Source: Parabacteroides johnsonii DSM 18315 | GTDB lineage: Bacteria > Bacteroidota > Bacteroidia > Bacteroidales > Tannerellaceae | Direction: 5' to 3' | Assembly (NCBI RefSeq): GCF_025151045.1 | Contig: NZ_CP102285.1 | Coordinates: forward strand, 3,472,001 to 3,536,000 | DNA length: 64,000 nucleotides | Part shown: in pieces, positions 16,543 through 26,700 of the stretch | Layout: every line of letters begins with the position of its first letter | Position numbering within the stretch: position 1 is the stretch's first letter | Translations under genes and position numbers: made by a program | The notes under the pieces: model-generated | Told to the model about the DNA's origin: nothing | The model's input: the letters and a program-made list of their open reading frames with translations, nothing else | Database searches by the model: none

Positions 16543-17574
16543 ATGAAAATAGGTACAATAGATTTAGGCGAACGCCCTGTCTTCCTGGCTCCGATGGAAG
16601 ATGTTACAGATGTTTCTTTCCGGTTGATGTGTAAACGTTTTGGTGCCGATATGGTTTATACCGAATTCGTTTCGGCAGATGCCCTGATCCGCAGTGTAAA
16701 CAAAACACAGCAAAAACTGAATGTGGCAAATGAAGAACGTCCGGTCGCCATCCAGATATACGGTCGCGATGTTCCGACAATGGTCGAAGCCGCACAAATT
16801 TGCGAGGCTGCTCATCCGGACATTCTCGACATCAATTTCGGTTGTCCGGTCAAACGGGTAGCAGGCAAAGGAGCTGGTGCCGGCATGCTGCGCAATATCT
16901 CGCTGATGCTGGACATCACCCGCGAAGTCGTTAAAGCGGTGAACATCCCCGTCACCGTAAAGACACGCTTAGGCTGGGATGCCGACAACCGGATCATCGT
17001 AGACCTGGCTGAACAGCTGCAAGATTGCGGTATCGCCGCCCTTTCCATCCACGGACGTACCCGAGCACAGATGTATACCGGAGAGGCAGACTGGACACTG
17101 ATCGGCGAGGTAAAAAAGAATCCCCGCATGCAGATCCCTATCATCGGTAATGGCGATGTCACTTCCGCCGAAATCTGTAAACAACGTTTCGAACAATATG
17201 GAGTGGATGCCGTTATGATCGGTCGAGGCAGCATAGGCCGTCCCTGGATTTTCCGCGAAGTGAAACATTTCCTGAATACGGGCGAACTATTGCCTGCCGA
17301 ATCCTTCTCCTGGTATCTGGACATACTAAAAAAGCAGGTGGAACAAAGTGTTGCACGTTTGGATGAACGCCGGGGGATTCTCCACATACGCCGCCATTTA
17401 GCTGCAACTCCGTTGTTTAAGGGTATTGCCGACTTCAAGCAGACACGTGTTGCCATGCTGCGTGCAGAAACAGTGGAAGCCTTGTTCGACATTTTGGATT
17501 CCATCCCTGACAAATTTCACACAGGAAGCGGATTTCAAAGCGACCCTCGAGTATCAGAATCGATAGATTATTGA
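16543..17574 (+). CDS. dusB: tRNA-dihydrouridine synthase
   Basis: Starting at ATG 16543 (MKIGTIDLG) the product is 343 residues, normal for DusB. It reduces specific tRNA uridines to dihydrouridine using FMN and NADPH. The FMN-binding TIM barrel starts FLAPMEDVTD; the catalytic cysteine lies in DINFGCPVKRVAGKGAGAGM (Cys near 101). SIHGRTRAQMYTGEADW and the phosphate-binding IGNGDVTS and GRGSIGRPWIF motifs follow, then a helical tRNA-binding domain (about 245-330). It is transcribed alone, divergent from blaI. Confidence 0.95.
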   Translation: MKIGTIDLGERPVFLAPMEDVTDVSFRLMCKRFGADMVYTEFVSADALIRSVNKTQQKLNVANEERPVAIQIYGRDVPTMVEAAQICEAAHPDILDINFGCPVKRVAGKGAGAGMLRNISLMLDITREVVKAVNIPVTVKTRLGWDADNRIIVDLAEQLQDCGIAALSIHGRTRAQMYTGEADWTLIGEVKKNPRMQIPIIGNGDVTSAEICKQRFEQYGVDAVMIGRGSIGRPWIFREVKHFLNTGELLPAESFSWYLDILKKQVEQSVARLDERRGILHIRRHLAATPLFKGIADFKQTRVAMLRAETVEALFDILDSIPDKFHTGSGFQSDPRVSESIDY

Positions 17575-17656
17575 TATAATAACAAAGTGAATCCGCACAC
17601 AGTGTCAATTTTAAAACAAAAAGTGGCAAATTTGCAATAAAATGTAATCACAACTC

Positions 17657-17687
17657 TTGCGTATTCAGTAAATATACTTTATATTTG
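17657..17687 (+). promoter_or_regulatory. Promoter of small-RNA cassette 3
   Basis: TTG (17657-17659), 20 bp, then TATATTTG (17680-17687). The spacing equals that of the promoters at 7364 and 8602. Confidence 0.7.
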
Positions 17688-17691
17688 CAGT

Positions 17692-17820
17692 GAGTTTTTT
17701 TCATAGTATTTTAGATCTAAGGTTAACAAAGTCTTTGCAGAGGGGGAATCGAGAGACTGTTTCACTGGAAAGCAACAAAAAGGCCGCATCCATTCTTATT
17801 ATAGGGAGTGCGGCTTTTTT
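17692..17820 (+). ncRNA. Small-RNA-like cassette, copy 3, with terminator
   Basis: The leader GAGTTTTTTTCATAGTATTT, then TTAGATCTAAGGTTAACAAAG, is a diverged version of the 59-bp block at 7398 and 8636. The 3' part differs. It ends in a convincing terminator: GCCGCA (17783-17788), a 20-nt loop, TGCGGC (17809-17814) and six T. An RNA of about 125 nt is expected. No coding frame of note is present. Confidence 0.65.
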
Positions 17821-17843
17821 GTGGACTTGAACGAACATTATTT

Positions 17844-17946
17844 TGACGACCGTCTTCATCGTCCTGGCGACCGTCTTTATCACGATGAAGTCAATGTTCA
17901 TATAGGATGAAGACGGTCGTCACGACAATAAAGACGGTCGCCAGGA
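17844..17946. repeat. Interleaved long inverted repeats (A-B-A'-B')
   Basis: Arm A TGACGACCGTCTTCATC (17844-17860) and arm B TCCTGGCGACCGTCTTTAT (17862-17880) are followed by their exact reverse complements A' (17906-17922) and B' (17928-17946). A third pair, CTTCATCGT/ACGATGAAG (17854-17862, 17882-17890), also matches exactly. A and B share CGACCGTCTT. The order means A:A' and B:B' helices cross. No gene is here. Confidence 0.85.
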
Positions 17947-18011
17947 AAAGGAACATTGGAAACATTTTTACGGGAAGAGATGAAATAAAAAAGGAGGTAT
18001 GTCGAAACTAT

Positions 18012-18115
18012 CCTGTTCCCGCACTTGACGCGAGATCGCATTAAAACCGGCCCTATAAAAATCTGATTGATAAGGTCTGTCCTTTTGCGGCCCCGCATCA
18101 AGTGCGGGGACAAGG
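18012..18115. repeat. REP-like palindrome pair
   Basis: A perfect hairpin CCCCGCA-TCAAG-TGCGGGG (18091-18109) lies within a larger imperfect inverted repeat: CCTGTTCCCGCACTTGACG (18012-18030) against the complement of 18097-18115. It lies in the gap between the small-RNA cassette and the end of sdhB and may act as an mRNA 3' structure for the sdh operon. The rest of 17575-18159 shows no gene. Confidence 0.6.
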
Positions 18116-18159
18116 AGATTCTGACACACCGCCTTTTCTATATATACTAATAAAATGTA

Positions 18160-18915
18160 TTAGTCTTTCAACTTAGCAGAGATGAACTCACGGTTCAAAC
18201 GGGCGATATTGCTAACGGAGATGTTCTTCGGACATTCCATTTCACAAGCGCGTGTGTTGGTACAGTTACCAAAGCCCAGTTCGTCCATTTTAGCAACCAT
18301 TGCTTTCGCACGGCGAGCCGCTTCCACCTTACCCTGAGGTAACAGAGCCAACTGGCTAACCTTTGCAGAAACAAACAGCATCGCTGAACCGTTCTTACAA
18401 GCAGCAGCACAAGCACCGCAACCAATGCAAGCAGCAGCATCCATAGCCAAGTCAGCATCCTTCTTTGGAATAGGAATAGCATTTGCATCAGGCACACCAC
18501 CGGTATTCACTGAAGTAAAACCACCTGCCTGGATGATTTTGTCGTAAGCATAACGATCCACCATCAAGTCGCGGATTACCGGGAAACCGGCAGAACGCCA
18601 CGGTTCGATTGTAATCGTTTCGCCATCATTGAAACGACGCATATAGAGCTGACAGGTCGTTGCACCTGTTGCCGGTCCATGTGGATGTCCGTTTACATAC
18701 AATGAACACATACCGCAGATACCTTCACGGCAGTCGTGGTCGAATACGATAGGTTCTTTACCTTCGCTAACCAAACGCTCATTCAAAATGTCTAACATTT
18801 CCAAGAAAGAAACACTCTGATTGATTTTGTCGATTTGGTAAGTCTCAAACTGTCCTTTATCTTTCGGACCTTTCTGACGCCAAACTTTAAGTGTTACCTT
18901 TATATCTTTATCCAT
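18160..18915 (-). CDS. sdhB: Succinate dehydrogenase/fumarate reductase iron-sulfur subunit
   Basis: 251 residues. The N-terminal ferredoxin domain has the [2Fe-2S] cysteines [15 protein letters not shown] (about 62-76) and a later TTCQLYM. The C-terminal domain has [15 protein letters not shown] (about 152-166) and [15 protein letters not shown] (about 203-217) for the [4Fe-4S] and [3Fe-4S] clusters. It passes electrons between the flavoprotein and the membrane cytochrome b. In anaerobic Bacteroidales the complex works mainly as a fumarate reductase with menaquinol. It is last in the sdhC-sdhA-sdhB order, 27 bp after sdhA. Confidence 0.95.
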   Translation of the reverse strand: MDKDIKVTLKVWRQKGPKDKGQFETYQIDKINQSVSFLEMLDILNERLVSEGKEPIVFDHDCREGICGMCSLYVNGHPHGPATGATTCQLYMRRFNDGETITIEPWRSAGFPVIRDLMVDRYAYDKIIQAGGFTSVNTGGVPDANAIPIPKKDADLAMDAAACIGCGACAAACKNGSAMLFVSAKVSQLALLPQGKVEAARRAKAMVAKMDELGFGNCTNTRACEMECPKNISVSNIARLNREFISAKLKD

Positions 18916-18942
18916 GATTCTAATTTTTGTGATTGATGATTA

Positions 18943-20886
18943 TTACTTCTTGTAGTTACGTGTTTGAGGAACAACGAACTGATAGTTCAAATCTTCCTTC
19001 AGCATAACCGGGTCTTTGTCTTCGCCCTGGTATTCCCAACAAGAGACGTACATGAACTTATCGTCATGACGCATAGCTTCGCCTTCTTCGGTCTGATGTT
19101 CCGTACGGAAGTGACCACCACAAGATTCTGCGCGGTCTAACGCATCGTGTGCCATCAATGTACCGATTTCGATAAAGTCTGCCAGACGCAATGCCTTGTC
19201 CAATTCCACGTTCATATTGTTAGCTTCACCCGGAATGAATACATTGCTCCAGAATTCTTTCTTCAGGTCTTTCAACATGGAGATAGCTTCCTTCAAACCT
19301 TCCGCATCACGTGCCATACCAACGTGTTCCCACATGATATGTCCTAATTTGCGGTGGATAGAATCTACTGTTTCTTTACCCTTCACGTTCATCAATTTCG
19401 CGATACGAGCATTGATAGCCTTTTCTGCTTCCGCAAACTCAGGCAGGTCAGTGCTGAAACGCGGAACCTGGATCTGGTCAGACAGATAGTTCTGGATCGT
19501 GTAAGGCAATACGAAGTAACCATCGGCCAATCCCTGCATCAAAGCAGAAGCACCCAGACGGTTAGCACCGTGGTCAGAGAAGTTAGCTTCACCGATTGCG
19601 AACAGACCCGGAATAGAAGTCATCAATTCATAGTCAACCCACAGACCACCCATTGAGTAGTGCAATGCAGGATAAATCATCATCGGAGTTTCGTACGGAT
19701 CATCGTTAGTGATTTCTTCATACATATCGAACAGGTTACCGTATTTCTGCTTAACCACTTCCTTACCCAGACGGTTGATAGCGTCGGAGAAGTCGAGGAA
19801 TACAGCCAAACCAGTGTTGTTTACACCGAAACCAGCGTCGCAACGTTCTTTGGCGGCACGCGAAGCCACGTCACGCGGAACCAAGTTACCGAATGCCGGA
19901 TAACGACGTTCCAGATAGTAGTCGCGGTCTGCTTCAGGTATATCTTTACCTTTCTTAGTTCCAGCCTGCAATGCCTTTGCATCTTCCAGTTTCTTCGGAA
20001 CCCAGATACGACCATCGTTACGCAGTGATTCAGACATCAAAGTCAACTTAGACTGGTAGTCGCCTTTCACCGGTACACAAGTCGGGTGGATCTGCACCAT
20101 ACAAGGGTTAGCAAAATAAGCACCTTTCTTATAGCACTGCCATGCAGCAGAACCGTTGGAAGCCATCGCGTTGGTAGACAAGAAGAATGTATTTACATAA
20201 CCACCTGTTGCCACCACTACGGCGTGAGCTGCGAAACGTTCGATTTTACCAGTAATCAAGTTACGGGCAATGATACCGCGAGCGCGACCGTCTACCTTTA
20301 CAACATCCAACATTTCGTGACGAGTGTACATCTTCACCTTACCCAAACCGATCTGGCGGCTCAATGCAGAGTAAGCACCCAGCAACAACTGCTGTCCGGT
20401 CTGACCGCGGGCATAGAACGTACGGGATACCTGAGCACCACCGAATGAACGGTTATCCAACAGACCGCCGTATTCACGAGCGAAAGGTACACCCTGTGCT
20501 ACGCACTGGTCGATAATAGAGTTTGACACTTCAGCCAAGCGATAAACATTTGCTTCGCGGGCACGGTAGTCACCACCTTTGATTGTATCGTAGAACAGAC
20601 GGTAAACAGAGTCACCATCATTCTGATAATTCTTTGCCGCATTGATACCACCCTGTGCAGCGATAGAGTGAGCACGACGGGGAGAGTCCTGAATACAGAA
20701 ATTCAATACATTGAATCCCATTTCAGCCAAAGAGGCAGCAGCAGAAGCACCGGCCAGACCAGTACCTACTACAATGACATCCAAACGACGTTTGTTTGCG
20801 GGATTCACCAATTTCTGGTGATTTTTATAATTTGTCCACTTCTCAGCCAACGGGCCCTGAGGGATTTTAGAATCTATTTGAGTCAT
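18943..20886 (-). CDS. sdhA: Succinate dehydrogenase/fumarate reductase flavoprotein subunit
   Basis: 647 residues. It has the FAD-binding dinucleotide fold [20 protein letters not shown] (about 38-57) and the flavinylation histidine in [18 protein letters not shown] (His near 73). The substrate-binding HPTCVP and the [20 protein letters not shown] region are present, and the C-terminal helical domain ends with the capping segment. The length fits the Bacteroidetes/epsilon-type enzyme with a single cytochrome b subunit. The flanking sdhC and sdhB complete the complex. Confidence 0.95.
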   Translation of the reverse strand: MTQIDSKIPQGPLAEKWTNYKNHQKLVNPANKRRLDVIVVGTGLAGASAAASLAEMGFNVLNFCIQDSPRRAHSIAAQGGINAAKNYQNDGDSVYRLFYDTIKGGDYRAREANVYRLAEVSNSIIDQCVAQGVPFAREYGGLLDNRSFGGAQVSRTFYARGQTGQQLLLGAYSALSRQIGLGKVKMYTRHEMLDVVKVDGRARGIIARNLITGKIERFAAHAVVVATGGYVNTFFLSTNAMASNGSAAWQCYKKGAYFANPCMVQIHPTCVPVKGDYQSKLTLMSESLRNDGRIWVPKKLEDAKALQAGTKKGKDIPEADRDYYLERRYPAFGNLVPRDVASRAAKERCDAGFGVNNTGLAVFLDFSDAINRLGKEVVKQKYGNLFDMYEEITNDDPYETPMMIYPALHYSMGGLWVDYELMTSIPGLFAIGEANFSDHGANRLGASALMQGLADGYFVLPYTIQNYLSDQIQVPRFSTDLPEFAEAEKAINARIAKLMNVKGKETVDSIHRKLGHIMWEHVGMARDAEGLKEAISMLKDLKKEFWSNVFIPGEANNMNVELDKALRLADFIEIGTLMAHDALDRAESCGGHFRTEHQTEEGEAMRHDDKFMYVSCWEYQGEDKDPVMLKEDLNYQFVVPQTRNYKK

Positions 20887-20924
20887 ACTATTTTATTTTC
20901 AAATTGAATTAAATAATACCGAAA

Positions 20925-21599
20925 TTAAGCACCTACACCGTTCAGGTAGAAGATAACTGTGATAACAGCGAATAAGCCACAAATAATCGTAGCAACCCAT
21001 TTAGAGATACATTCCCAACGGCTTAACCAAACGGTATTGTTCCAGCCAATTGTGTGAATAGCAGACCAAAAACCGTGAGTCAGGTGGAACCACAGAGCAA
21101 CGAACCAAATCAGATACAATACTGTATTGACAATATTGCCCTGGAAGTAGAAGTTGATAAACGCTGCACCATCCTGAGGATGAATGTCACCATGAATACC
21201 TGCCAGTTCGGCAAACATCATGTTGTACCAGAACTGAGTAAAGTGCAAAACCATGAACAGGATAACGATCACACCCAAAACAAACATGTTCTGAGAAGCC
21301 CATTCAACCCCTTTCGGACGAGCATTGATAGCATAACGGTCGTTACCGCGAGCCTTACGATTCTGCAGAGTCAAGATAATAGCATACACAAAGTGTACGA
21401 CTACACCTGCAGCCAACACCAATGTACCGAGCAAAGCATACCAGTTAGAACCCAGCAAACCGCAAATCACGTTATACGCTTCACCAGAAAATACTGCCGC
21501 AATGTTCATACATAAGTGGAACACCAAGAACAGAATGAGAAAGAGACCTGATATACTCATTATCAGCTTCTTCCCGATAGAAGAATTAAGTAACCACAT
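20925..21599 (-). CDS. sdhC: Succinate dehydrogenase/fumarate reductase cytochrome b subunit
   Basis: 224 residues with five predicted membrane helices, the single-subunit diheme type (Wolinella-like FrdC). Candidate haem histidines lie in the helices at VFHLCMNI, VVHFVYAI, VLHFTQFW and FHLTHGFWSA. It anchors the complex and exchanges electrons with menaquinone. It is the first gene of the operon, 38 bp before sdhA. Confidence 0.92.
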   Translation of the reverse strand: MWLLNSSIGKKLIMSISGLFLILFLVFHLCMNIAAVFSGEAYNVICGLLGSNWYALLGTLVLAAGVVVHFVYAIILTLQNRKARGNDRYAINARPKGVEWASQNMFVLGVIVILFMVLHFTQFWYNMMFAELAGIHGDIHPQDGAAFINFYFQGNIVNTVLYLIWFVALWFHLTHGFWSAIHTIGWNNTVWLSRWECISKWVATIICGLFAVITVIFYLNGVGA

Positions 21600-21664
21600 A
21601 AGATAATAATTTAAGTTATTTAATTGTATTTAGAAATTTCTTCCCATCTATGGTTATTATTATG

Positions 21665-21695
21665 CAAAGGTATGCTAAATCCCCATATCACGCAA
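21665..21695 (-). promoter_or_regulatory. Promoter of the sdhCAB operon
   Basis: On the minus strand TTG (21695-21693), a 20-bp spacer and TACCTTTG (21672-21665) match the Bacteroidetes promoter closely. It would leave a leader of about 58 nt before sdhC. Confidence 0.75.
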
Positions 21696-21857
21696 ACGAT
21701 TAAAGAAATATTTCATCAATCAGAACGCAGCTTGCCGGCAGGTTTTATTTTCATCTGATATCACGAATGAATTGTGTGAAACGAAAAAAATTCGTTTTTT
21801 TGTAGCCGATACGGGCAGGTCCTGCCGGATAACTGATTATTATTTAATTGTCATATT

Positions 21858-22811
21858 ATGAAAACTGCTATTTTTTCTATTGGTGTTTTTTTGATTTCTC
21901 TGTTCTTAGGCTCTTGCCAGCCTTCCGAAACATCCTGTTCCGTTGTCGACACGGGGAAAGCCCTGGACTATAAGATGGGAGAAAAACTATTGTTCTCTTA
22001 CAACTATGCCACGGTTTACCCGGTCTCAGGCGTCGATTCGGTCTATAAACGCAGCGGTTTCATCCATCCTTTGAAGACACTGGGTGGCGAAGTGATGACC
22101 AATTGTTCTCCCGCCGACCACTACCATCATTTCGGTTTATGGTATGCCTGGACGAAAACCACATTCGAAGGAAACGAGATCGACTTCTGGAACCTCCACA
22201 AAAAACAAGGGACAGTCCGCTTCCGCAACTTCGAACGCGTATCCGACAACGGTTTTGTCGCAACACTGGATCATGTGGTCTACCCCGATTCTCCCGCAGA
22301 AAAAGTAGCGATGAACGAACGCCTGGAAATCAACATCGGGACGACATCCTTACCGGGCTATTATATCGACTATCATACCACTGTCCGTCTCGCCAGCCCC
22401 AGCCCGATCACCATGGAAGCCTACCGTTATGGCGGCATATGTATCCGTACGCGCGAGGACTGGAACGACCAGACGGCTGAAATGCTCACCTCAGAAGGAC
22501 TTTCCCGCGACGAAGCTGACGGTTCGAGAGCCCGCTGGTGCTATTACCAGGGAAACGCCGGAAATGAAAAAGCTTGCATCCTGATCGTTGCCGATCCTTC
22601 CAACCTAAACTATCCTGAACCTTTGCGCGTATGGGACAAGACCGTCAACAAGCCGGCCGGTGATGTCATGTGGAATTTTTCGCCAACCAAACAACAGGCA
22701 TTCACCTTGGAACCCGGCAAAGAACTGAGCCTGTCTTACCGCATTTATGTATTGGACAAGAAAATCAACGCCACTACGGCAGAGGTGCTGTCTGATTTCG
22801 ATCGTGATTGA
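21858..22811 (+). CDS. DUF6807 (PmoA-like) lipoprotein
   Basis: 317 residues with a lipobox L-G-S-C (Cys20). It matches the DUF6807 family, often annotated PmoA: SGFIHPLKTLGGEVMTN near 66-82, DHYHHFGLWYAWTKT near 87-101 and a C-terminal beta-rich half. These proteins are common near sugar utilisation genes in Bacteroidetes and their reaction is unknown; the paired histidines suggest a metal or sugar site. It is separated from susC by 905 bp, so it may not belong to that locus. Confidence 0.8.
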   Translation: MKTAIFSIGVFLISLFLGSCQPSETSCSVVDTGKALDYKMGEKLLFSYNYATVYPVSGVDSVYKRSGFIHPLKTLGGEVMTNCSPADHYHHFGLWYAWTKTTFEGNEIDFWNLHKKQGTVRFRNFERVSDNGFVATLDHVVYPDSPAEKVAMNERLEINIGTTSLPGYYIDYHTTVRLASPSPITMEAYRYGGICIRTREDWNDQTAEMLTSEGLSRDEADGSRARWCYYQGNAGNEKACILIVADPSNLNYPEPLRVWDKTVNKPAGDVMWNFSPTKQQAFTLEPGKELSLSYRIYVLDKKINATTAEVLSDFDRD

Positions 22812-22849
22812 GCCGCAGGCAAACATACAAACGGTTCATTTCTTATTGT

Positions 22850-22960
22850 CTTATTGTCTATTTTTCCAAAATACCCGTTGGTCCAAATCGAAATACTACC
22901 CCATAAAAACAAGATTTCTACCCCATATTTTTTGATTTTCCATAGCGGGTAATATTTATT
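22850..22960 (+). promoter_or_regulatory. Conserved upstream element, copy a (upstream of susC)
   Basis: 49 bp (22850-22898) match the reverse complement of 41563-41611 at 43 positions, including an uninterrupted CCGTTGGTCCAAATCGAAA. A second block, GGGTAATATTTATTAA (22947-22962), recurs in the other copy as GGGTAATATTTTTTAA. The distance between block starts is 72 bp in both. Both copies point toward an outer-membrane barrel gene. An activator site is possible; a decayed coding relic is the alternative. Confidence 0.55.
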
Positions 22961-23169
22961 AATAATCTTATACATACTATAACGGTGATTACCAGCAATA
23001 TACAAAACACTTCCTTTTAGGGAGGTTATTGTATGTTTTCCTCAGATGAATAAAGACGATGAGGCAGCTAGACAATATACCGGAAACGCCTTTACCGTCC
23101 CGTTTCTTGTTCGCAAATATGGGATAATTGATGTTAGATAATTTAACACAGATATAGGATTTCATTACT

Positions 23170-23211
23170 TATGATTTTTGTACTTGTCAAAAAACAGGTA
23201 CAAAAATCATA
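23170..23211. repeat. 18-bp hairpin in the susC upstream region
   Basis: TATGATTTTTGTACTTGT, a six-base loop CAAAAA, and the complementary arm to 23211, with one G-T wobble. It is followed by ATTTTATG. It could be a terminator or a leader structure; it lies 360 bp after the DUF6807 gene and 505 bp before susC. Confidence 0.6.
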
Positions 23212-23316
23212 TTTTATGCAGATTGAAAATAGCATAACCACAAAATAGTCAGACAAATATGCAATATTATAAAATAAGATTATTTTTTAACGGCTAATAC
23301 CAAGAAATAAGGTATG

Positions 23317-23331
23317 AGTTCTATCAGAACT
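23317..23331. promoter_or_regulatory. Operator-like palindrome, site 1 upstream of susC
   Basis: AGTTCT-ATC-AGAACT, perfect 6-bp arms. Its exact reverse complement occurs at 23580-23594. The two centres are 263 bp apart, close to 25 turns of B-DNA, so a looping regulator is conceivable. Confidence 0.5.
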
Positions 23332-23579
23332 ATGGTTTTTGGACATCTTATATCCGGGTCAAAGATATGAATTTTTCATTTCGTTGTGTGTTTTTTATTA
23401 AAAAAAAATCCCATCGGCCTCAATTTTAACAATTCCAATTTACAGATCCCTAACATATATCAGGCAATATCAAACATTAGAGTTTATTTTTCTACGAAAA
23501 CCAACTTGTAGCTCATCTGTTAATCGCACCGATTGTAAAAAATTCACATCTACTACATATAATTCTTTACAAATGCATG

Positions 23580-23594
23580 AGTTCTGATAGAACT
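23580..23594. promoter_or_regulatory. Operator-like palindrome, site 2 upstream of susC
   Basis: AGTTCT-GAT-AGAACT, the reverse complement of site 1, 122 bp before the susC start. No clear TAnnTTTG box was found for susC. Apart from the items listed, 22812-23716 is AT-rich with no gene. Confidence 0.5.
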
Positions 23595-23716
23595 AATTTA
23601 AAAACACAGAAAACGCAATAAAAGTATGCCAAATCTAATGAGCCTGATCTAACAAGACACTCAACGGATGAAAGCCATTTTCGTAGGATGTATTATTTCT
23701 TTTAAATATATACTCT

Positions 23717-26700
23717 ATGTTGAAAAAAACTAAATTTATCAGTTTAATTTTGCTTTCGGGAGCCTTAGCTGTCCCCGTTGGTGCTTTTGCCGAAACTGCA
23801 CCGTTTAAGCAAGAAACGAACATTTCCCAGCAAAATGGGAAAGTGTCCGGTATTGTAGAAGATGCCTTAGGTCCTGTAGCCGGTGCATCTGTAGTAGTAA
23901 AAGGGACTACTAACGGTAGCGTTACCGATATGAACGGTAACTTTACATTAGAAGGTGTAAACAAAGGAGCTATTATCCAAATTTCTTTTATTGGATATGT
24001 TACTCAGGAGATCAAGTACACCGGACAATCATCTTTAAAAGTCAATTTGAAGGAAGATTCACAAGCTCTTGAAGAAGTTGTCGTCGTAGGTTATGGTACA
24101 CAAAAGAAAGCCAACCTGACCGGTGCGGTTGCACAAGTAGCGGGTGATGTTTTGGAAAACCGTCCTATCGCTAATATCGGACAAGGTCTGCAGGGTGTCG
24201 TTCCAAACTTAAATGTAACCATCCAATCCGGTGCTCCAGGTAAAGGATCTGATTTCAATGTTCGTGGTACAACATCTATCAATGGTGGTAGTCCGTTAGT
24301 ATTGGTCGATAACGTACAGATGGATGCAAACTTAGTTAATCCGGACGATATTGCCTCTATCTCCGTATTGAAAGACGCAGCATCTGCTGCTATTTATGGT
24401 GCGCGTGCCGCCTATGGTGTAATTTTGATAACAACTAAACAAGGGAAAAAAGAACGTAAACCACAAGTATCTTTGACAGCTAATGGTTATTGGCAAAGTC
24501 CATCAAAACGAATTCGGAATGCAAATTCAATGGAATTCCTGACAATGAAGGATTTGGCCTACCAGAATGGTGGTGGCAACGGCCATTATTATAATGAAGA
24601 TGTTTATAAATACGCAGAAGCATACGCCAATGGTGAGTATGCTTATCCTGAATTTTATAACGAATCTTCCGATCCTAACAAGTGGCAGTACTGTGGTAAT
24701 ACAGACTGGTTCCGCGAATTGTATAAAAAAGCAAGCTTCTCTCAAATGTATAATATCAATGTTAACGGGGGTAGTGAAAAAACGACTTATTATGCCTCTG
24801 TAGGCTATAATGATGTTGGAGGTTTGCTAAAAGAGGCAGATGATAGCTACCATAAATTTAACGTAAACATGAACATCTCGACCGACGTCACGAAATGGTT
24901 AAATGTTTCTGCCAAAGTTATGCATACCTATACGAAAGAGTCTCACCCTTCCGGTGGAACAACAGCAATGAACTCCACGGCATGGTCTGGGATCGAGGCC
25001 TATAGTGGTATGATGAAAAACGACCTAAGCCCGTTAATGCCTGTTTATCACGGACACACCGGACTTTTATATAATACAGCCGGAGCTGCTGCAATCAACG
25101 ATCCGTCATTAGGAATTACAACACTTGGTGGTAAGCAATATGTAGATAACGGACAACGTTACTATGCAGGCATGGGTAGCTATACGAACCCAATCGCCCT
25201 ACAGGCACAAGGCGGTAATAACGATTATAAACAAAACGACTTGTGGATGACAGGGGCTATCCGTATTACTCCATTGGAAGGACTGATTATAAATGCAGAC
25301 TATACATTCAATATGTATAATAAAGGCTCTAAACAACATGTGCAGAGTTTTACGGAATATAAAGCTGTTGCTGGAACAGAAGGTGTTTATCCCTGGACAA
25401 ACCCAAGCAGTGTAGTAATGACAAACAACGAGGATTATTATACAGCTTTCAATGCTTTTGCCGAATATACAAAAACTTTTAATAGCTCTCACAATTTCAA
25501 GGTGATGGCTGGTTATAATCAGGAATATAAGCATAATAAATATTTTTGGGCAGGTCGTAAAGGATTGATTGACGATTCTAATCCAGCAATGAATTTAGCT
25601 ACAGGTGAAAAGAACGTCGGATATGAAGAAACTCACTGGTCTATCAACGGTTTCTTCTTCCGGTTGAACTATAACTACGAACAACGTTATCTGATTGAAT
25701 TTAACGGACGTTATGACGGTTCTTCCAAATTCCCGAAAGATGATCGTTATGCATTTTTCCCATCAGTATCTGCAGCGTGGCGCATTTCCGGGGAATCATT
25801 TTGGGAACCATTGAGAACATGGTGGGATGATATGAAGATCCGTGCATCTTACGGTTCGTTGGGTAATCAGGTTACAGGAGATTTAGGAAACTTCCCTTAT
25901 TTGGCATCTTATGGAACAAACACCAGCTATGGTATGATTTTAGGCGGTGCTCGTCCAGTAGCCGTTACACCGGCAGGCCTGGTTAGCGCTGCATTTACTT
26001 GGGAAACTGTTAATCAGATGGACTTCGGTTTCGATGCTCTTTTCTTAAACCAGCGCTTGAGTGCCGGTTTTGACTGGTATCGTCGTGATACAAAAGACAT
26101 GTTAACTGCCGGACAGGCATTACCTGCTGTATTAGGGGCCAGTGTTCCAGTTGAAAATGCTGCTGATTTGAAAACAACAGGATGGGAATTGTCCCTTGGA
26201 TGGAACGATCGTTTGGAAAGTGGATTTGCCTATTGGGTAAAAGGTGTTTTATCTGACTATCAATCTGAAATTACCCGATTTGCTAATCCGACAGGAACTC
26301 TTCGAGATAAAGACAATAAAAACATGTATTACGAAGGGTATAAAATTGGAACAATTTATGGTTATGAATCCAATGGTTTGTATCAAACAGATGCTGATGC
26401 ACAGAAATTAGACAAATCCGAATTATATGGCGGGACATGGGCAGCAGGTGATGTAAGCTACGTCGACCGTAATAATGATGGAAAAATCACGAAGGGTAAA
26501 ACATTAAGCAATATGGGAGATGAAAAAATCATCGGTAATGATACTCCTCGCTACAGTTACGGTTTAACTGCCGGCTTCGAATACAAGGGTTTTGACTTTG
26601 AAATGTTCTGGCAAGGTATTGGAAAACGTGATTACATGTGCGGCGGCAATGCTTTCTGGGGAATCACTTCAGAATGGGATACTCCTTTGAAAGAAGCTTT

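Noticed and set aside
16531-16545. TTG start for dusB adding four residues
   Set aside because: The -7 box at 16514-16521 predicts transcription starting only a few bases before it, and the family N-terminus fits the ATG at 16543.
17701-18113. Two short minus-strand frames downstream of sdhB
   Set aside because: They run through the small-RNA terminator and the inverted repeats, so their translation reflects repeat structure rather than protein.
22745-23005. A minus-strand small gene overlapping the end of the DUF6807 gene
   Set aside because: Composition and overlap suggest a chance frame; no signal, motif or promoter supports it.
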